Made by a program: the position numbers and the translations under genes. Below are positions 63,922 through 64,000 of a stretch of 64,000 nucleotides of DNA, piece after piece. This stretch comes from Nitratireductor sp. B36 (GTDB lineage Bacteria > Pseudomonadota > Alphaproteobacteria > Rhizobiales > Rhizobiaceae). The stretch covers positions 186,001 through 250,000 of the forward strand of contig NZ_JACKZY010000004.1 in assembly GCF_020833685.1 (NCBI RefSeq), given 5' to 3'. Below the pieces are notes generated by a model that made no database searches, was not told the origin of the DNA, and worked only from the letters and a program-made list of their open reading frames with translations. The stretch's first letter is position 1. Each line of letters opens with the position of its first letter.

Positions 63922-64000
63922 GCCATTCGCTAAAATTCGAACGGCGAGCCAAAAGCTTCCGTAATGCCCGCCGCCTATTGTTCTTGCCATGACAATGGTG

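Noticed and set aside
63922-64000. Start of a further gene at the right edge
   Set aside because: An ATG occurs near 63989, but fewer than 15 bases follow and no ribosome site is clear, so nothing can be supported.

Overview
The window is GC-rich, densely coded alphaproteobacterial chromosome. Gene content and order (ptsN, hpf, rpoN, lptB, lptA, lptC on one strand; rph divergent from hrcA with grpE behind; hsp20 followed by a DUF1150 gene; invasion-associated locus B protein; AztD) point to Hyphomicrobiales (Rhizobiales), probably a Phyllobacteriaceae-like genus. This placement is inferred from content, not from a search.

Layout. 1-4275: the 3' part of a large type V autotransporter followed by two small secreted proteins. 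4549-5666: a TetR/RibD-like reductase operon with a palindromic operator. 5754-12388: what reads as a complete mevalonate utilisation locus. It has a TRAP transporter, a degradative class II HMG-CoA reductase, HMG-CoA lyase and a divergent MocR-type regulator, with repeated GGGACA sites between regulator and transporter. 12425-21610: a peptide-type ABC importer cluster with XRE-cupin regulator, M24 peptidase, GAF protein and a histidinol-dehydrogenase paralogue whose metal site is altered. 21713-25550: a GluR0-like ligand-gated channel candidate, a P-loop protein, and an Rrf2/flavoprotein/methyltransferase operon with an operator touching the start codon. 25650-30328: a zinc-starvation regulon (zur, znuB, znuC, znuA, aztD) with three related candidate Zur boxes. 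30399-36446: accessory-looking stretch with CsbD, a cytochrome P450, a single-chain MmeI-like (type IIL) restriction-modification enzyme whose specificity region has unusual base composition, then 0.8 kb of palindromic repeats.

36447-63921 is mostly housekeeping: yraN, rsmI, a LppC-like lipoprotein, hemW, rdgB, rph, hrcA, grpE, a TRIC channel, adenosine kinase, nth, an Ada-type repair protein, ribokinase with nucleoside hydrolase, hsp20 with a ROSE-like RNA thermometer, a C45 peptidase, ptsN, hpf, rpoN, lptBAC, sppA, ihfB, lapA, two RNA methyltransferases, lspA and an AcuI/YhdH-type oxidoreductase.

No tRNA, rRNA, CRISPR array, transposase or phage gene was recognised. The most interesting points are the TRAP-based mevalonate locus with its MocR operators, the HisD paralogue in a peptide-import cluster, the channel-type receptor with a non-canonical filter, the mosaic type IIL enzyme, the ROSE element, and the Zur/AztD regulon.
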